Source: Tritrichomonas musculus (Eukaryota; Parabasalia; Tritrichomonadida; Tritrichomonadidae). From it: a stretch of 64,000 bases of DNA. The translations under genes were made by a program, and so were the position numbers. Positions 11,652 through 23,904 of this stretch are shown here, piece by piece. Location of the stretch: assembly GCA_039105265.1 (NCBI GenBank), contig JAPFFF010000013.1, forward strand, positions 3,844,001 to 3,908,000, read 5' to 3'. The notes beneath the pieces are model-generated. The model saw nothing but the letters and a program-made list of their open reading frames with translations. It was not told the origin of the DNA and searched no databases. Within the stretch, counting starts at the first letter, position 1, and each line of letters starts with the position of its first letter.

Positions 11652-13154
11652 TTAATGAATGAAAGAATATCTTTCCGAGTTCAACACTTCTAACATAAGT
11701 TCCATTGGTGTCACAGCTTTTGTGTTCAACGCATATTTCAAGATACTTGGAGAGCATCCAGATACTAAGAAAGTTCCATTATCGTCCTTTGTAACAGGTG
11801 AGTCACTACGTGCATTGACATTCCAGAAGACTAATGTTGGTCTTGTGTAACCTGCTTTCTGATACATTCGATCGATTTTTTCGAAATTTGTTCTACTATT
11901 GTCACGGCATGCTTGATCGAATTGCATATCAGAAATGATGAAAAGCTTACTAGGCATTTCTTCTTGAGGAACATGATTTTTAATTGCTGCATCCAAAATT
12001 GTTTTGAATGCTGCGATTAAATTAGTACTTCCTGCCCAATCTGCATTTTGAACATTTCTAACTTTTTCTTGAATATTTGAACCTTCTATTTTGACCAAAT
12101 CTGGGACTGATGTGAATGTCATGAAATATCCATTGAATGCGCCTTTCATTCTTTCTGCGAAATAAATCGCGAGTGAGATTGATACATAAATTGGTAAGAC
12201 ACCTCCTACAAAACTACATGTCATTGAACCTGAAACATCTGCCAAAACCATGCATCTTGTATCATTGCATTCTTCAATATAATTTGGGAGATTATTCCAT
12301 TGCAAATCCAATGTCTTCAAATCTTCTGATTCGATTGTTTGCTTTGAAAAAATCTCTCGAACGATATCATATGGATACAATGTTGATGCATTGATCTTCT
12401 TTTCACCACTTGCAACATCTGAAAGATATTGTTGGAATCGATCGGAATCATGTTTTCCAAACGCTTTACGATACATTTTCATCGCGTATGAAGGAACATG
12501 TGCGTATTCGATTTGATCCCACTTTTTCTGTGACATCAACGATTCAACAATTTGGATCTGTTTACGAAGCAGCGATAATGATTTACGATATTGAACACTC
12601 GTTAATCCAAAGAATTCTCGTGTCATTATTGCAAATCCTTTCGTTTCTTTAGATGATGCATTTTCTGATTTCAACCATTTACCAAGTAATGATACATTCT
12701 TTCCTTTACTTGCTGTTTCAATGTCTTTATCGAATTGTTCTTTCATTATGTTCAATGCGATGTTCTTCGTTTGTTCATTCGTAACAAATGCATAGAAATC
12801 ATCCCATCGTCCAAAGATTGGAATGTGAATCATGTTACGAATGATTGATTCTGGCGAATGTGTTGATAACCATTGACAGATGATTCTGAAATTGTTTCTT
12901 TCTCCTTGACCTCCTTTGATATCTCTCATATAAAATAGTGCACGTAATGCTAATTCTTCATTACAATGAAATGCTTTTTCGAAATATTGGATGACTTCTT
13001 CTTTTTGACCACGAAGTGCGCCTGATTTAGAGAAGAAATCTAAAACTGGATTTAATGAAGAAGCATTTGATAATGCACCATTCTCTGTTGTTGCTGTCTG
13101 ATTCAATTTCTTTTCGACTGCGTTAATAAATTGAGATTCTTGATTGTTAGACAT
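11652..13154 (-). CDS. DUF2828 vWA-domain protein, copy 4
   Basis: Same 500-aa product, first member of the second base-variant class (copies 4-7). Compared with copies 1-3 it has three substitutions, seen near 12019, 12060 and 12570 on the plus strand. Two are in leucine codons and one in a valine codon; all are silent. Confidence 0.9.
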   Translation of the reverse strand: MSNNQESQFINAVEKKLNQTATTENGALSNASSLNPVLDFFSKSGALRGQKEEVIQYFEKAFHCNEELALRALFYMRDIKGGQGERNNFRIICQWLSTHSPESIIRNMIHIPIFGRWDDFYAFVTNEQTKNIALNIMKEQFDKDIETASKGKNVSLLGKWLKSENASSKETKGFAIMTREFFGLTSVQYRKSLSLLRKQIQIVESLMSQKKWDQIEYAHVPSYAMKMYRKAFGKHDSDRFQQYLSDVASGEKKINASTLYPYDIVREIFSKQTIESEDLKTLDLQWNNLPNYIEECNDTRCMVLADVSGSMTCSFVGGVLPIYVSISLAIYFAERMKGAFNGYFMTFTSVPDLVKIEGSNIQEKVRNVQNADWAGSTNLIAAFKTILDAAIKNHVPQEEMPSKLFIISDMQFDQACRDNSRTNFEKIDRMYQKAGYTRPTLVFWNVNARSDSPVTKDDNGTFLVSGCSPSILKYALNTKAVTPMELMLEVLNSERYSFIH

Positions 13155-13858
13155 TTGTAATTTATAAAAAAAAAATGAAGTTAAATAAAATATTTTTTTA
13201 TTTCTCTAAATATAAAATTTTGAAAATTTTTGTTATTAAATTATTTATGAAAACTTTTTGATTGTCAATAAAATTTTGAAACAAAAATTTTTACAAAGTC
13301 AAATAATTTTTCTTTTTCACAAATTGATTTTTTATGTCTTTTGATATTTTTCTTATATTTTTGGAAATTAAAATATTGAAATGTTTTCAAATGGTATTTA
13401 ACAAATTGATTTTGAAATTAATGAATCAAGGTCAAATAAGATCTTTTAATAATTGATAAAAAGTTTATATTTTGATTTTTATTGAATCTGTCGATTTATC
13501 ATTGTAATATAATCAATTAATGTAAAGTAGCATTTGATGTTAAAAAAAAAAAAAAAAAAAAAGAATTCACTTTTTATTTCATTCTCAACATGTTTTCTTT
13601 TTTTATCATAAATAATTTAAAATATAAATGAAAAAAAAAAATTGATAATCTTCTAAAGACATCATTCATAATCATTTTTGTATGATCGAAATATTTAATG
13701 ATTTTTTTATTTTTTTTAATGAGCTCAATAAGATTGATTATAAAAATCTCAATCAAGTAAAACTAAAACTAAAAAAAAATCATCAATGAATATGAAAAGA
13801 AAGAAAGAAAAAAAAGATTCAAAATTAATTAAAAATTAATTTTTAATTAAAAAATTAA

Positions 13859-14152
13859 TAGCTGTAAAGTGCCTTATACAAGGCACCATTTTATCTCCTA
13901 AAAAATGGAGATTGACCATTCTTCCTCAACTCGATTTTTTGGTCTGTGTCGCTGTGTATTGCTAGTTTAAATATAATAATTCAAAGTAGCTGTAAAGTGC
14001 CTTATACAAGGCACCATTTTATCTCCTAAAAAATGGAGATTGACCATTCTTCCTCAACTCGATTTTCTGGTCTGTGTCGCTGTGATGAAAGTTTATTTGA
14101 TGATAAAAATAGAGTAGCTGTTAGTGCCTTATACAAGACACATTTTTTTTTT
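13859..14152. repeat. 128-bp hairpin repeat block, spacer of copy 4
   Basis: Same arrangement as the block at 10750, with a shorter T run after the truncated copy. Stems intact. Confidence 0.85.
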
Positions 14153-14758
14153 CCCCTTGATGATTTTAAATCTTTCTCTTCTTCTTCAATTTATGAAAAT
14201 GAAGTGTTTTTTTGTTATCTATTATTTTATTTTCAAATTTTGAAAAATTTTATATAATTTCATAAGTCAAGATTATATAAACCATTCAATCGATTCAAAT
14301 AAAATTTTAACTTCAAAATTTTTGACGATAAATGTCAAATATTTGAAGGTATTGATTATCAATACTTTTTTAAACTAAACATAATTAAATGATATCTTTG
14401 TTGTTTTGTATATATATGTATATGCATATATGTAGTATAAGTCAATGTTGTAGTGTTAAATTTAAACTAGAAAAATATAGATGAAGGAAAAAAAAAGCGA
14501 TATTCAAAATAATTCTTTGATCTTCTTTTTTTTTTTTTTTTTTAAATAATAATAATAATAGAGATTCATATCAACTTTTGTTAAAATAAAATTAAATATT
14601 TTGAGTTGAATTTGATGACATCTTTTTTCTATATGATTAAAACTTGTGAATTTTTTTTTTTTTTTTTCCAAAATAAATAAAAATAAAAAGATAAATAAAA
14701 AAATCAATAAATAATAATAATAACCCGAGAACCGCCTTTTATTGCAACACGAACAAAG

Positions 14759-16261
14759 TTAATGAATGAAAGAATATCTTTCCGAGTTCAACACTTCTAA
14801 CATAAGTTCCATTGGTGTCACAGCTTTTGTGTTCAACGCATATTTCAAGATACTTGGAGAGCATCCAGATACTAAGAAAGTTCCATTATCGTCCTTTGTA
14901 ACAGGTGAGTCACTACGTGCATTGACATTCCAGAAGACTAATGTTGGTCTTGTGTAACCTGCTTTCTGATACATTCGATCGATTTTTTCGAAATTTGTTC
15001 TACTATTGTCACGGCATGCTTGATCGAATTGCATATCAGAAATGATGAAAAGCTTACTAGGCATTTCTTCTTGAGGAACATGATTTTTAATTGCTGCATC
15101 CAAAATTGTTTTGAATGCTGCGATTAAATTAGTACTTCCTGCCCAATCTGCATTTTGAACATTTCTAACTTTTTCTTGAATATTTGAACCTTCTATTTTG
15201 ACCAAATCTGGGACTGATGTGAATGTCATGAAATATCCATTGAATGCGCCTTTCATTCTTTCTGCGAAATAAATCGCGAGTGAGATTGATACATAAATTG
15301 GTAAGACACCTCCTACAAAACTACATGTCATTGAACCTGAAACATCTGCCAAAACCATGCATCTTGTATCATTGCATTCTTCAATATAATTTGGGAGATT
15401 ATTCCATTGCAAATCCAATGTCTTCAAATCTTCTGATTCGATTGTTTGCTTTGAAAAAATCTCTCGAACGATATCATATGGATACAATGTTGATGCATTG
15501 ATCTTCTTTTCACCACTTGCAACATCTGAAAGATATTGTTGGAATCGATCGGAATCATGTTTTCCAAACGCTTTACGATACATTTTCATCGCGTATGAAG
15601 GAACATGTGCGTATTCGATTTGATCCCACTTTTTCTGTGACATCAACGATTCAACAATTTGGATCTGTTTACGAAGCAGCGATAATGATTTACGATATTG
15701 AACACTCGTTAATCCAAAGAATTCTCGTGTCATTATTGCAAATCCTTTCGTTTCTTTAGATGATGCATTTTCTGATTTCAACCATTTACCAAGTAATGAT
15801 ACATTCTTTCCTTTACTTGCTGTTTCAATGTCTTTATCGAATTGTTCTTTCATTATGTTCAATGCGATGTTCTTCGTTTGTTCATTCGTAACAAATGCAT
15901 AGAAATCATCCCATCGTCCAAAGATTGGAATGTGAATCATGTTACGAATGATTGATTCTGGCGAATGTGTTGATAACCATTGACAGATGATTCTGAAATT
16001 GTTTCTTTCTCCTTGACCTCCTTTGATATCTCTCATATAAAATAGTGCACGTAATGCTAATTCTTCATTACAATGAAATGCTTTTTCGAAATATTGGATG
16101 ACTTCTTCTTTTTGACCACGAAGTGCGCCTGATTTAGAGAAGAAATCTAAAACTGGATTTAATGAAGAAGCATTTGATAATGCACCATTCTCTGTTGTTG
16201 CTGTCTGATTCAATTTCTTTTCGACTGCGTTAATAAATTGAGATTCTTGATTGTTAGACAT
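14759..16261 (-). CDS. DUF2828 vWA-domain protein, copy 5
   Basis: Same 500-aa product, second base-variant class. Its upstream spacer carries the markers cacGaattg (G at 16428) and a short poly-A after gatgtG. These are shared with copy 7 but not with copies 4 and 6. Confidence 0.9.
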   Translation of the reverse strand: MSNNQESQFINAVEKKLNQTATTENGALSNASSLNPVLDFFSKSGALRGQKEEVIQYFEKAFHCNEELALRALFYMRDIKGGQGERNNFRIICQWLSTHSPESIIRNMIHIPIFGRWDDFYAFVTNEQTKNIALNIMKEQFDKDIETASKGKNVSLLGKWLKSENASSKETKGFAIMTREFFGLTSVQYRKSLSLLRKQIQIVESLMSQKKWDQIEYAHVPSYAMKMYRKAFGKHDSDRFQQYLSDVASGEKKINASTLYPYDIVREIFSKQTIESEDLKTLDLQWNNLPNYIEECNDTRCMVLADVSGSMTCSFVGGVLPIYVSISLAIYFAERMKGAFNGYFMTFTSVPDLVKIEGSNIQEKVRNVQNADWAGSTNLIAAFKTILDAAIKNHVPQEEMPSKLFIISDMQFDQACRDNSRTNFEKIDRMYQKAGYTRPTLVFWNVNARSDSPVTKDDNGTFLVSGCSPSILKYALNTKAVTPMELMLEVLNSERYSFIH

Positions 16262-16955
16262 TTGTAATTTATAAAAAAAAAATGAAGTTAAATAAAATAT
16301 TTTTTTATTTCTCTAAATATAAAATTTTGAAAATTTTTGTTATTAAATTATTTATGAAAACTTTTTGATTGTCAATAAAATTTTGAAACAAAAATTTTTA
16401 CAAAGTCAAATAATTTTTCTTTTTCACGAATTGATTTTTTATGTCTTTTGATATTTTTCTTATATTTTTGGAAATTAAAATATTGAAATGTTTTCAAATG
16501 GTATTTAACAAATTGATTTTGAAATTAATGAATCAAGGTCAAATAAGATCTTTTAATAATTGATAAAAAGTTTATATTTTGATTTTTATTGAATCTGTCG
16601 ATTTATCATTGTAATATAATCAATTAATGTAAAGTAGCATTTGATGTGAAAAAAAAAAAGAATTCACTTTTTATTTCATTCTCAACATGTTTTCTTTTTT
16701 TATCATAAATAATTTAAAATATAAATGAAAAAAAAAAATTGATAATCTTCTAAAGACATCATTCATAATCATTTTTGTATGATCGAAATATTTAATGATT
16801 TTTTTATTTTTTTTAATGAGCTCAATAAGATTGATTATAAAAATCTCAATCAAGTAAAACTAAAACTAAAAAAAAATCATCAATGAATATGAAAAGAAAG
16901 AAAGAAAAAAAAGATTCAAAATTAATTAAAAATTAATTTTTAATTAAAAAATTAA

Positions 16956-17249
16956 TAGCTGTAAAGTGCCTTATACAAGGCACCATTTTATCTCCTAAAA
17001 AATGGAGATTGACCATTCTTCCTCAACTCGATTTTTTGGTCTGTGTCGCTGTGTATTGCTAGTTTAAATATAATAATTCAAAGTAGCTGTAAAGTGCCTT
17101 ATACAAGGCACCATTTTATCTCCTAAAAAATGGAGATTGACCATTCTTCCTCAACTCGATTTTCTGGTCTGTGTCGCTGTGATGAAAGTTTATTTGATGA
17201 TAAAAATAGAGTAGCTGTTAGTGCCTTATACAAGACACATTTTTTTTTT
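16956..17249. repeat. 128-bp hairpin repeat block, spacer of copy 5
   Basis: Two full copies and one truncated copy; both hairpins of each full copy are perfect. Confidence 0.85.
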
Positions 17250-17855
17250 CCCCTTGATGATTTTAAATCTTTCTCTTCTTCTTCAATTTATGAAAATGAA
17301 GTGTTTTTTTGTTATCTATTATTTTATTTTCAAATTTTGAAAAATTTTATATAATTTCATAAGTCAAGATTATATAAACCATTCAATCGATTCAAATAAA
17401 ATTTTAACTTCAAAATTTTTGACGATAAATGTCAAATATTTGAAGGTATTGATTATCAATACTTTTTTAAACTAAACATAATTAAATGATATCTTTGTTG
17501 TTTTGTATATATATGTATATGCATATATGTAGTATAAGTCAATGTTGTAGTGTTAAATTTAAACTAGAAAAATATAGATGAAGGAAAAAAAAAGCGATAT
17601 TCAAAATAATTCTTTGATCTTCTTTTTTTTTTTTTTTTTTAAATAATAATAATAATAGAGATTCATATCAACTTTTGTTAAAATAAAATTAAATATTTTG
17701 AGTTGAATTTGATGACATCTTTTTTCTATATGATTAAAACTTGTGAATTTTTTTTTTTTTTTTTCCAAAATAAATAAAAATAAAAAGATAAATAAAAAAA
17801 TCAATAAATAATAATAATAACCCGAGAACCGCCTTTTATTGCAACACGAACAAAG

Positions 17856-19358
17856 TTAATGAATGAAAGAATATCTTTCCGAGTTCAACACTTCTAACAT
17901 AAGTTCCATTGGTGTCACAGCTTTTGTGTTCAACGCATATTTCAAGATACTTGGAGAGCATCCAGATACTAAGAAAGTTCCATTATCGTCCTTTGTAACA
18001 GGTGAGTCACTACGTGCATTGACATTCCAGAAGACTAATGTTGGTCTTGTGTAACCTGCTTTCTGATACATTCGATCGATTTTTTCGAAATTTGTTCTAC
18101 TATTGTCACGGCATGCTTGATCGAATTGCATATCAGAAATGATGAAAAGCTTACTAGGCATTTCTTCTTGAGGAACATGATTTTTAATTGCTGCATCCAA
18201 AATTGTTTTGAATGCTGCGATTAAATTAGTACTTCCTGCCCAATCTGCATTTTGAACATTTCTAACTTTTTCTTGAATATTTGAACCTTCTATTTTGACC
18301 AAATCTGGGACTGATGTGAATGTCATGAAATATCCATTGAATGCGCCTTTCATTCTTTCTGCGAAATAAATCGCGAGTGAGATTGATACATAAATTGGTA
18401 AGACACCTCCTACAAAACTACATGTCATTGAACCTGAAACATCTGCCAAAACCATGCATCTTGTATCATTGCATTCTTCAATATAATTTGGGAGATTATT
18501 CCATTGCAAATCCAATGTCTTCAAATCTTCTGATTCGATTGTTTGCTTTGAAAAAATCTCTCGAACGATATCATATGGATACAATGTTGATGCATTGATC
18601 TTCTTTTCACCACTTGCAACATCTGAAAGATATTGTTGGAATCGATCGGAATCATGTTTTCCAAACGCTTTACGATACATTTTCATCGCGTATGAAGGAA
18701 CATGTGCGTATTCGATTTGATCCCACTTTTTCTGTGACATCAACGATTCAACAATTTGGATCTGTTTACGAAGCAGCGATAATGATTTACGATATTGAAC
18801 ACTCGTTAATCCAAAGAATTCTCGTGTCATTATTGCAAATCCTTTCGTTTCTTTAGATGATGCATTTTCTGATTTCAACCATTTACCAAGTAATGATACA
18901 TTCTTTCCTTTACTTGCTGTTTCAATGTCTTTATCGAATTGTTCTTTCATTATGTTCAATGCGATGTTCTTCGTTTGTTCATTCGTAACAAATGCATAGA
19001 AATCATCCCATCGTCCAAAGATTGGAATGTGAATCATGTTACGAATGATTGATTCTGGCGAATGTGTTGATAACCATTGACAGATGATTCTGAAATTGTT
19101 TCTTTCTCCTTGACCTCCTTTGATATCTCTCATATAAAATAGTGCACGTAATGCTAATTCTTCATTACAATGAAATGCTTTTTCGAAATATTGGATGACT
19201 TCTTCTTTTTGACCACGAAGTGCGCCTGATTTAGAGAAGAAATCTAAAACTGGATTTAATGAAGAAGCATTTGATAATGCACCATTCTCTGTTGTTGCTG
19301 TCTGATTCAATTTCTTTTCGACTGCGTTAATAAATTGAGATTCTTGATTGTTAGACAT
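17856..19358 (-). CDS. DUF2828 vWA-domain protein, copy 6
   Basis: Same 500-aa product. Its upstream spacer matches that of copy 4 in markers and length (long poly-A, cacAaattg). The distance from copy 4 to copy 6 is 6204 bases, the same as from copy 5 to copy 7. Confidence 0.9.
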   Translation of the reverse strand: MSNNQESQFINAVEKKLNQTATTENGALSNASSLNPVLDFFSKSGALRGQKEEVIQYFEKAFHCNEELALRALFYMRDIKGGQGERNNFRIICQWLSTHSPESIIRNMIHIPIFGRWDDFYAFVTNEQTKNIALNIMKEQFDKDIETASKGKNVSLLGKWLKSENASSKETKGFAIMTREFFGLTSVQYRKSLSLLRKQIQIVESLMSQKKWDQIEYAHVPSYAMKMYRKAFGKHDSDRFQQYLSDVASGEKKINASTLYPYDIVREIFSKQTIESEDLKTLDLQWNNLPNYIEECNDTRCMVLADVSGSMTCSFVGGVLPIYVSISLAIYFAERMKGAFNGYFMTFTSVPDLVKIEGSNIQEKVRNVQNADWAGSTNLIAAFKTILDAAIKNHVPQEEMPSKLFIISDMQFDQACRDNSRTNFEKIDRMYQKAGYTRPTLVFWNVNARSDSPVTKDDNGTFLVSGCSPSILKYALNTKAVTPMELMLEVLNSERYSFIH

Positions 19359-20062
19359 TTGTAATTTATAAAAAAAAAATGAAGTTAAATAAAATATTTT
19401 TTTATTTCTCTAAATATAAAATTTTGAAAATTTTTGTTATTAAATTATTTATGAAAACTTTTTGATTGTCAATAAAATTTTGAAACAAAAATTTTTACAA
19501 AGTCAAATAATTTTTCTTTTTCACAAATTGATTTTTTATGTCTTTTGATATTTTTCTTATATTTTTGGAAATTAAAATATTGAAATGTTTTCAAATGGTA
19601 TTTAACAAATTGATTTTGAAATTAATGAATCAAGGTCAAATAAGATCTTTTAATAATTGATAAAAAGTTTATATTTTGATTTTTATTGAATCTGTCGATT
19701 TATCATTGTAATATAATCAATTAATGTAAAGTAGCATTTGATGTTAAAAAAAAAAAAAAAAAAAAAGAATTCACTTTTTATTTCATTCTCAACATGTTTT
19801 CTTTTTTTATCATAAATAATTTAAAATATAAATGAAAAAAAAAAATTGATAATCTTCTAAAGACATCATTCATAATCATTTTTGTATGATCGAAATATTT
19901 AATGATTTTTTTATTTTTTTTAATGAGCTCAATAAGATTGATTATAAAAATCTCAATCAAGTAAAACTAAAACTAAAAAAAAATCATCAATGAATATGAA
20001 AAGAAAGAAAGAAAAAAAAGATTCAAAATTAATTAAAAATTAATTTTTAATTAAAAAATTAA

Positions 20063-20356
20063 TAGCTGTAAAGTGCCTTATACAAGGCACCATTTTATCT
20101 CCTAAAAAATGGAGATTGACCATTCTTCCTCAACTCGATTTTTTGGTCTGTGTCGCTGTGTATTGCTAGTTTAAATATAATAATTCAAAGTAGCTGTAAA
20201 GTGCCTTATACAAGGCACCATTTTATCTCCTAAAAAATGGAGATTGACCATTCTTCCTCAACTCGATTTTCTGGTCTGTGTCGCTGTGATGAAAGTTTAT
20301 TTGATGATAAAAATAGAGTAGCTGTTAGTGCCTTATACAAGACACATTTTTTTTTT
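20063..20356. repeat. 128-bp hairpin repeat block, spacer of copy 6
   Basis: Two full copies and one truncated copy, same as the block at 16956. Confidence 0.85.
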
Positions 20357-20962
20357 CCCCTTGATGATTTTAAATCTTTCTCTTCTTCTTCAATTTATGA
20401 AAATGAAGTGTTTTTTTGTTATCTATTATTTTATTTTCAAATTTTGAAAAATTTTATATAATTTCATAAGTCAAGATTATATAAACCATTCAATCGATTC
20501 AAATAAAATTTTAACTTCAAAATTTTTGACGATAAATGTCAAATATTTGAAGGTATTGATTATCAATACTTTTTTAAACTAAACATAATTAAATGATATC
20601 TTTGTTGTTTTGTATATATATGTATATGCATATATGTAGTATAAGTCAATGTTGTAGTGTTAAATTTAAACTAGAAAAATATAGATGAAGGAAAAAAAAA
20701 GCGATATTCAAAATAATTCTTTGATCTTCTTTTTTTTTTTTTTTTTTAAATAATAATAATAATAGAGATTCATATCAACTTTTGTTAAAATAAAATTAAA
20801 TATTTTGAGTTGAATTTGATGACATCTTTTTTCTATATGATTAAAACTTGTGAATTTTTTTTTTTTTTTTTCCAAAATAAATAAAAATAAAAAGATAAAT
20901 AAAAAAATCAATAAATAATAATAATAACCCGAGAACCGCCTTTTATTGCAACACGAACAAAG

Positions 20963-22465
20963 TTAATGAATGAAAGAATATCTTTCCGAGTTCAACACTT
21001 CTAACATAAGTTCCATTGGTGTCACAGCTTTTGTGTTCAACGCATATTTCAAGATACTTGGAGAGCATCCAGATACTAAGAAAGTTCCATTATCGTCCTT
21101 TGTAACAGGTGAGTCACTACGTGCATTGACATTCCAGAAGACTAATGTTGGTCTTGTGTAACCTGCTTTCTGATACATTCGATCGATTTTTTCGAAATTT
21201 GTTCTACTATTGTCACGGCATGCTTGATCGAATTGCATATCAGAAATGATGAAAAGCTTACTAGGCATTTCTTCTTGAGGAACATGATTTTTAATTGCTG
21301 CATCCAAAATTGTTTTGAATGCTGCGATTAAATTAGTACTTCCTGCCCAATCTGCATTTTGAACATTTCTAACTTTTTCTTGAATATTTGAACCTTCTAT
21401 TTTGACCAAATCTGGGACTGATGTGAATGTCATGAAATATCCATTGAATGCGCCTTTCATTCTTTCTGCGAAATAAATCGCGAGTGAGATTGATACATAA
21501 ATTGGTAAGACACCTCCTACAAAACTACATGTCATTGAACCTGAAACATCTGCCAAAACCATGCATCTTGTATCATTGCATTCTTCAATATAATTTGGGA
21601 GATTATTCCATTGCAAATCCAATGTCTTCAAATCTTCTGATTCGATTGTTTGCTTTGAAAAAATCTCTCGAACGATATCATATGGATACAATGTTGATGC
21701 ATTGATCTTCTTTTCACCACTTGCAACATCTGAAAGATATTGTTGGAATCGATCGGAATCATGTTTTCCAAACGCTTTACGATACATTTTCATCGCGTAT
21801 GAAGGAACATGTGCGTATTCGATTTGATCCCACTTTTTCTGTGACATCAACGATTCAACAATTTGGATCTGTTTACGAAGCAGCGATAATGATTTACGAT
21901 ATTGAACACTCGTTAATCCAAAGAATTCTCGTGTCATTATTGCAAATCCTTTCGTTTCTTTAGATGATGCATTTTCTGATTTCAACCATTTACCAAGTAG
22001 TGATACATTCTTTCCTTTACTTGCTGTTTCAATGTCTTTATCGAATTGTTCTTTCATTATGTTCAATGCGATGTTCTTCGTTTGTTCATTCGTAACAAAT
22101 GCATAGAAATCATCCCATCGTCCAAAGATTGGAATGTGAATCATGTTACGAATGATTGATTCTGGCGAATGTGTTGATAACCATTGACAGATGATTCTGA
22201 AATTGTTTCTTTCTCCTTGACCTCCTTTGATATCTCTCATATAAAATAGTGCACGTAATGCTAATTCTTCATTACAATGAAATGCTTTTTCGAAATATTG
22301 GATGACTTCTTCTTTTTGACCACGAAGTGCGCCTGATTTAGAGAAGAAATCTAAAACTGGATTTAATGAAGAAGCATTTGATAATGCACCATTCTCTGTT
22401 GTTGCTGTCTGATTCAATTTCTTTTCGACTGCGTTAATAAATTGAGATTCTTGATTGTTAGACAT
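20963..22465 (-). CDS. DUF2828 vWA-domain protein, copy 7 (last in array)
   Basis: Same 500-aa product. It carries one further silent change in a leucine codon (aagtaGtgat near 22000, where the others have aagtaAtgat). Its upstream spacer has an extra hairpin repeat and a triplicated 17-bp element, and runs into unique sequence near 24008. Being at the edge, it may escape homogenisation. Confidence 0.9.
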   Translation of the reverse strand: MSNNQESQFINAVEKKLNQTATTENGALSNASSLNPVLDFFSKSGALRGQKEEVIQYFEKAFHCNEELALRALFYMRDIKGGQGERNNFRIICQWLSTHSPESIIRNMIHIPIFGRWDDFYAFVTNEQTKNIALNIMKEQFDKDIETASKGKNVSLLGKWLKSENASSKETKGFAIMTREFFGLTSVQYRKSLSLLRKQIQIVESLMSQKKWDQIEYAHVPSYAMKMYRKAFGKHDSDRFQQYLSDVASGEKKINASTLYPYDIVREIFSKQTIESEDLKTLDLQWNNLPNYIEECNDTRCMVLADVSGSMTCSFVGGVLPIYVSISLAIYFAERMKGAFNGYFMTFTSVPDLVKIEGSNIQEKVRNVQNADWAGSTNLIAAFKTILDAAIKNHVPQEEMPSKLFIISDMQFDQACRDNSRTNFEKIDRMYQKAGYTRPTLVFWNVNARSDSPVTKDDNGTFLVSGCSPSILKYALNTKAVTPMELMLEVLNSERYSFIH

Positions 22466-23160
22466 TTGTAATTTATAAAAAAAAATGAAGTTAAATAAAA
22501 TATTTTTTTATTTCTCTAAATATAAAATTTTGAAAATTTTTGTTATTAAATTATTTATGAAAACTTTTTGATTGTCAATAAAATTTTGAAACAAAAATTT
22601 TTACAAAGTCAAATAATTTTTCTTTTTCACGAATTGATTTTTTATGTCTTTTGATATTTTTCTTATATTTTTGGAAATTAAAATATTGAAATGTTTTCAA
22701 ATGGTATTTAACAAATTGATTTTGAAATTAATGAATCAAGGTCAAATAAGATCTTTTAATAATTGATAAAAAGTTTATATTTTGATTTTTATTGAATCTG
22801 TCGATTTATCATTGTAATATAATCAATTAATGTAAAGTAGCATTTGATGTGAAAAAAAAAAAAAGAATTCACTTTTTATTTCATTCTCAACATGTTTTCT
22901 TTTTTTATCATAAATAATTTAAAATATAAATGAAAAAAAAAATTTGATAATCTTCTAAAGACATCATTCATAATCATTTTTGTATGATCGAAATATTTAA
23001 TGATTTTTTTATTTTTTTTAATGAGCTCAATAAGATTGATTATAAAAATCTCAATCAAGTAAAACTAAAACTAAAAAAAAATCATCAATGAATATGAAAA
23101 GAAAGAAAGAAAAAAAAGATTCAAAATTAATTAAAAATTAATTTTTAATTAAAAAATTAA

Positions 23161-23584
23161 TAGCTGTAAAGTGCCTTATACAAGGCACCATTTTATCTCC
23201 TAAAAAATGGAGATTGACCATTCTTCCTCAACTCGATTTTTTGGTCTGTGTCGCTGTGTATTGCTAGTTTAAATATAATAATTCAAAGTAGCTGTAAAGT
23301 GCCTTATACAAGGCACCATTTTATCTCCTAAAAAATGGAGATTGACCATTCTTCCTCAACTCGATTTTCTGGTCTGTGTCGCTGTGTATTGCTAGTTTAA
23401 ATATAATAATTCAAAGTAGCTGTAAAGTGTCTTATACAAGGCACCATTTTATCTCCTAAAAAATGGAGATTGACCATTCTTCCTCAACTCGATTTTCTGG
23501 TCTGTGTCGCTGTGATGAAAGTTTATTTGATGATAAAAATAGAGTAGCTGTTAGTGCCTTATACAAGACACATTTTTTTTTTTT
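23161..23584. repeat. 128-bp hairpin repeat block, expanded to three full copies
   Basis: Full copies start at 23161, 23289 and 23417 and the truncated one at 23545, one more than in every other unit. In the third copy the first stem reads GTGTCTT, which leaves one G-T pair. The changed copy number shows that the 128-bp element expands independently of the 3.1 kb unit. Confidence 0.85.
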
Positions 23585-23853
23585 CCCCCTTGATGATTTT
23601 AAATCTTTCTCTTCTTCTTCAATTTATGAAAATGAAGTGTTTTTTTGTTATCTATTATTTTATTTTCAAATTTTGAAAAATTTTATATAATTTCATAAGT
23701 CAAGATTATATAAACCATTCAATCGATTCAAATAAAATTTTAACTTCAAAATTTTTGACGATAAATGTCAAATATTTGAAGGTATTGATTATCAATACTT
23801 TTTTAAACTAAACATAATTAAATGATATCTTTGTTGTTTTGTATATATATGTA

Positions 23854-23904
23854 TATGCATATATGTAGTATATGCATATATGTAGTATATGCATATATGT
23901 AGTA
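23854..23904. repeat. 17-bp element triplicated at array edge
   Basis: TATGCATATATGTAGTA is present three times in direct repeat (23854, 23871, 23888). Every other unit has one copy at this place. Confidence 0.85.

Noticed and set aside
14033-14257. 74-codon plus-strand ORF starting inside the hairpin repeat, recurring in later units
   Set aside because: It begins within the 128-bp repeat, is broken by a one-base deletion in units 1-3, and its tail is AT-rich low complexity. Its recurrence follows from the tandem array.
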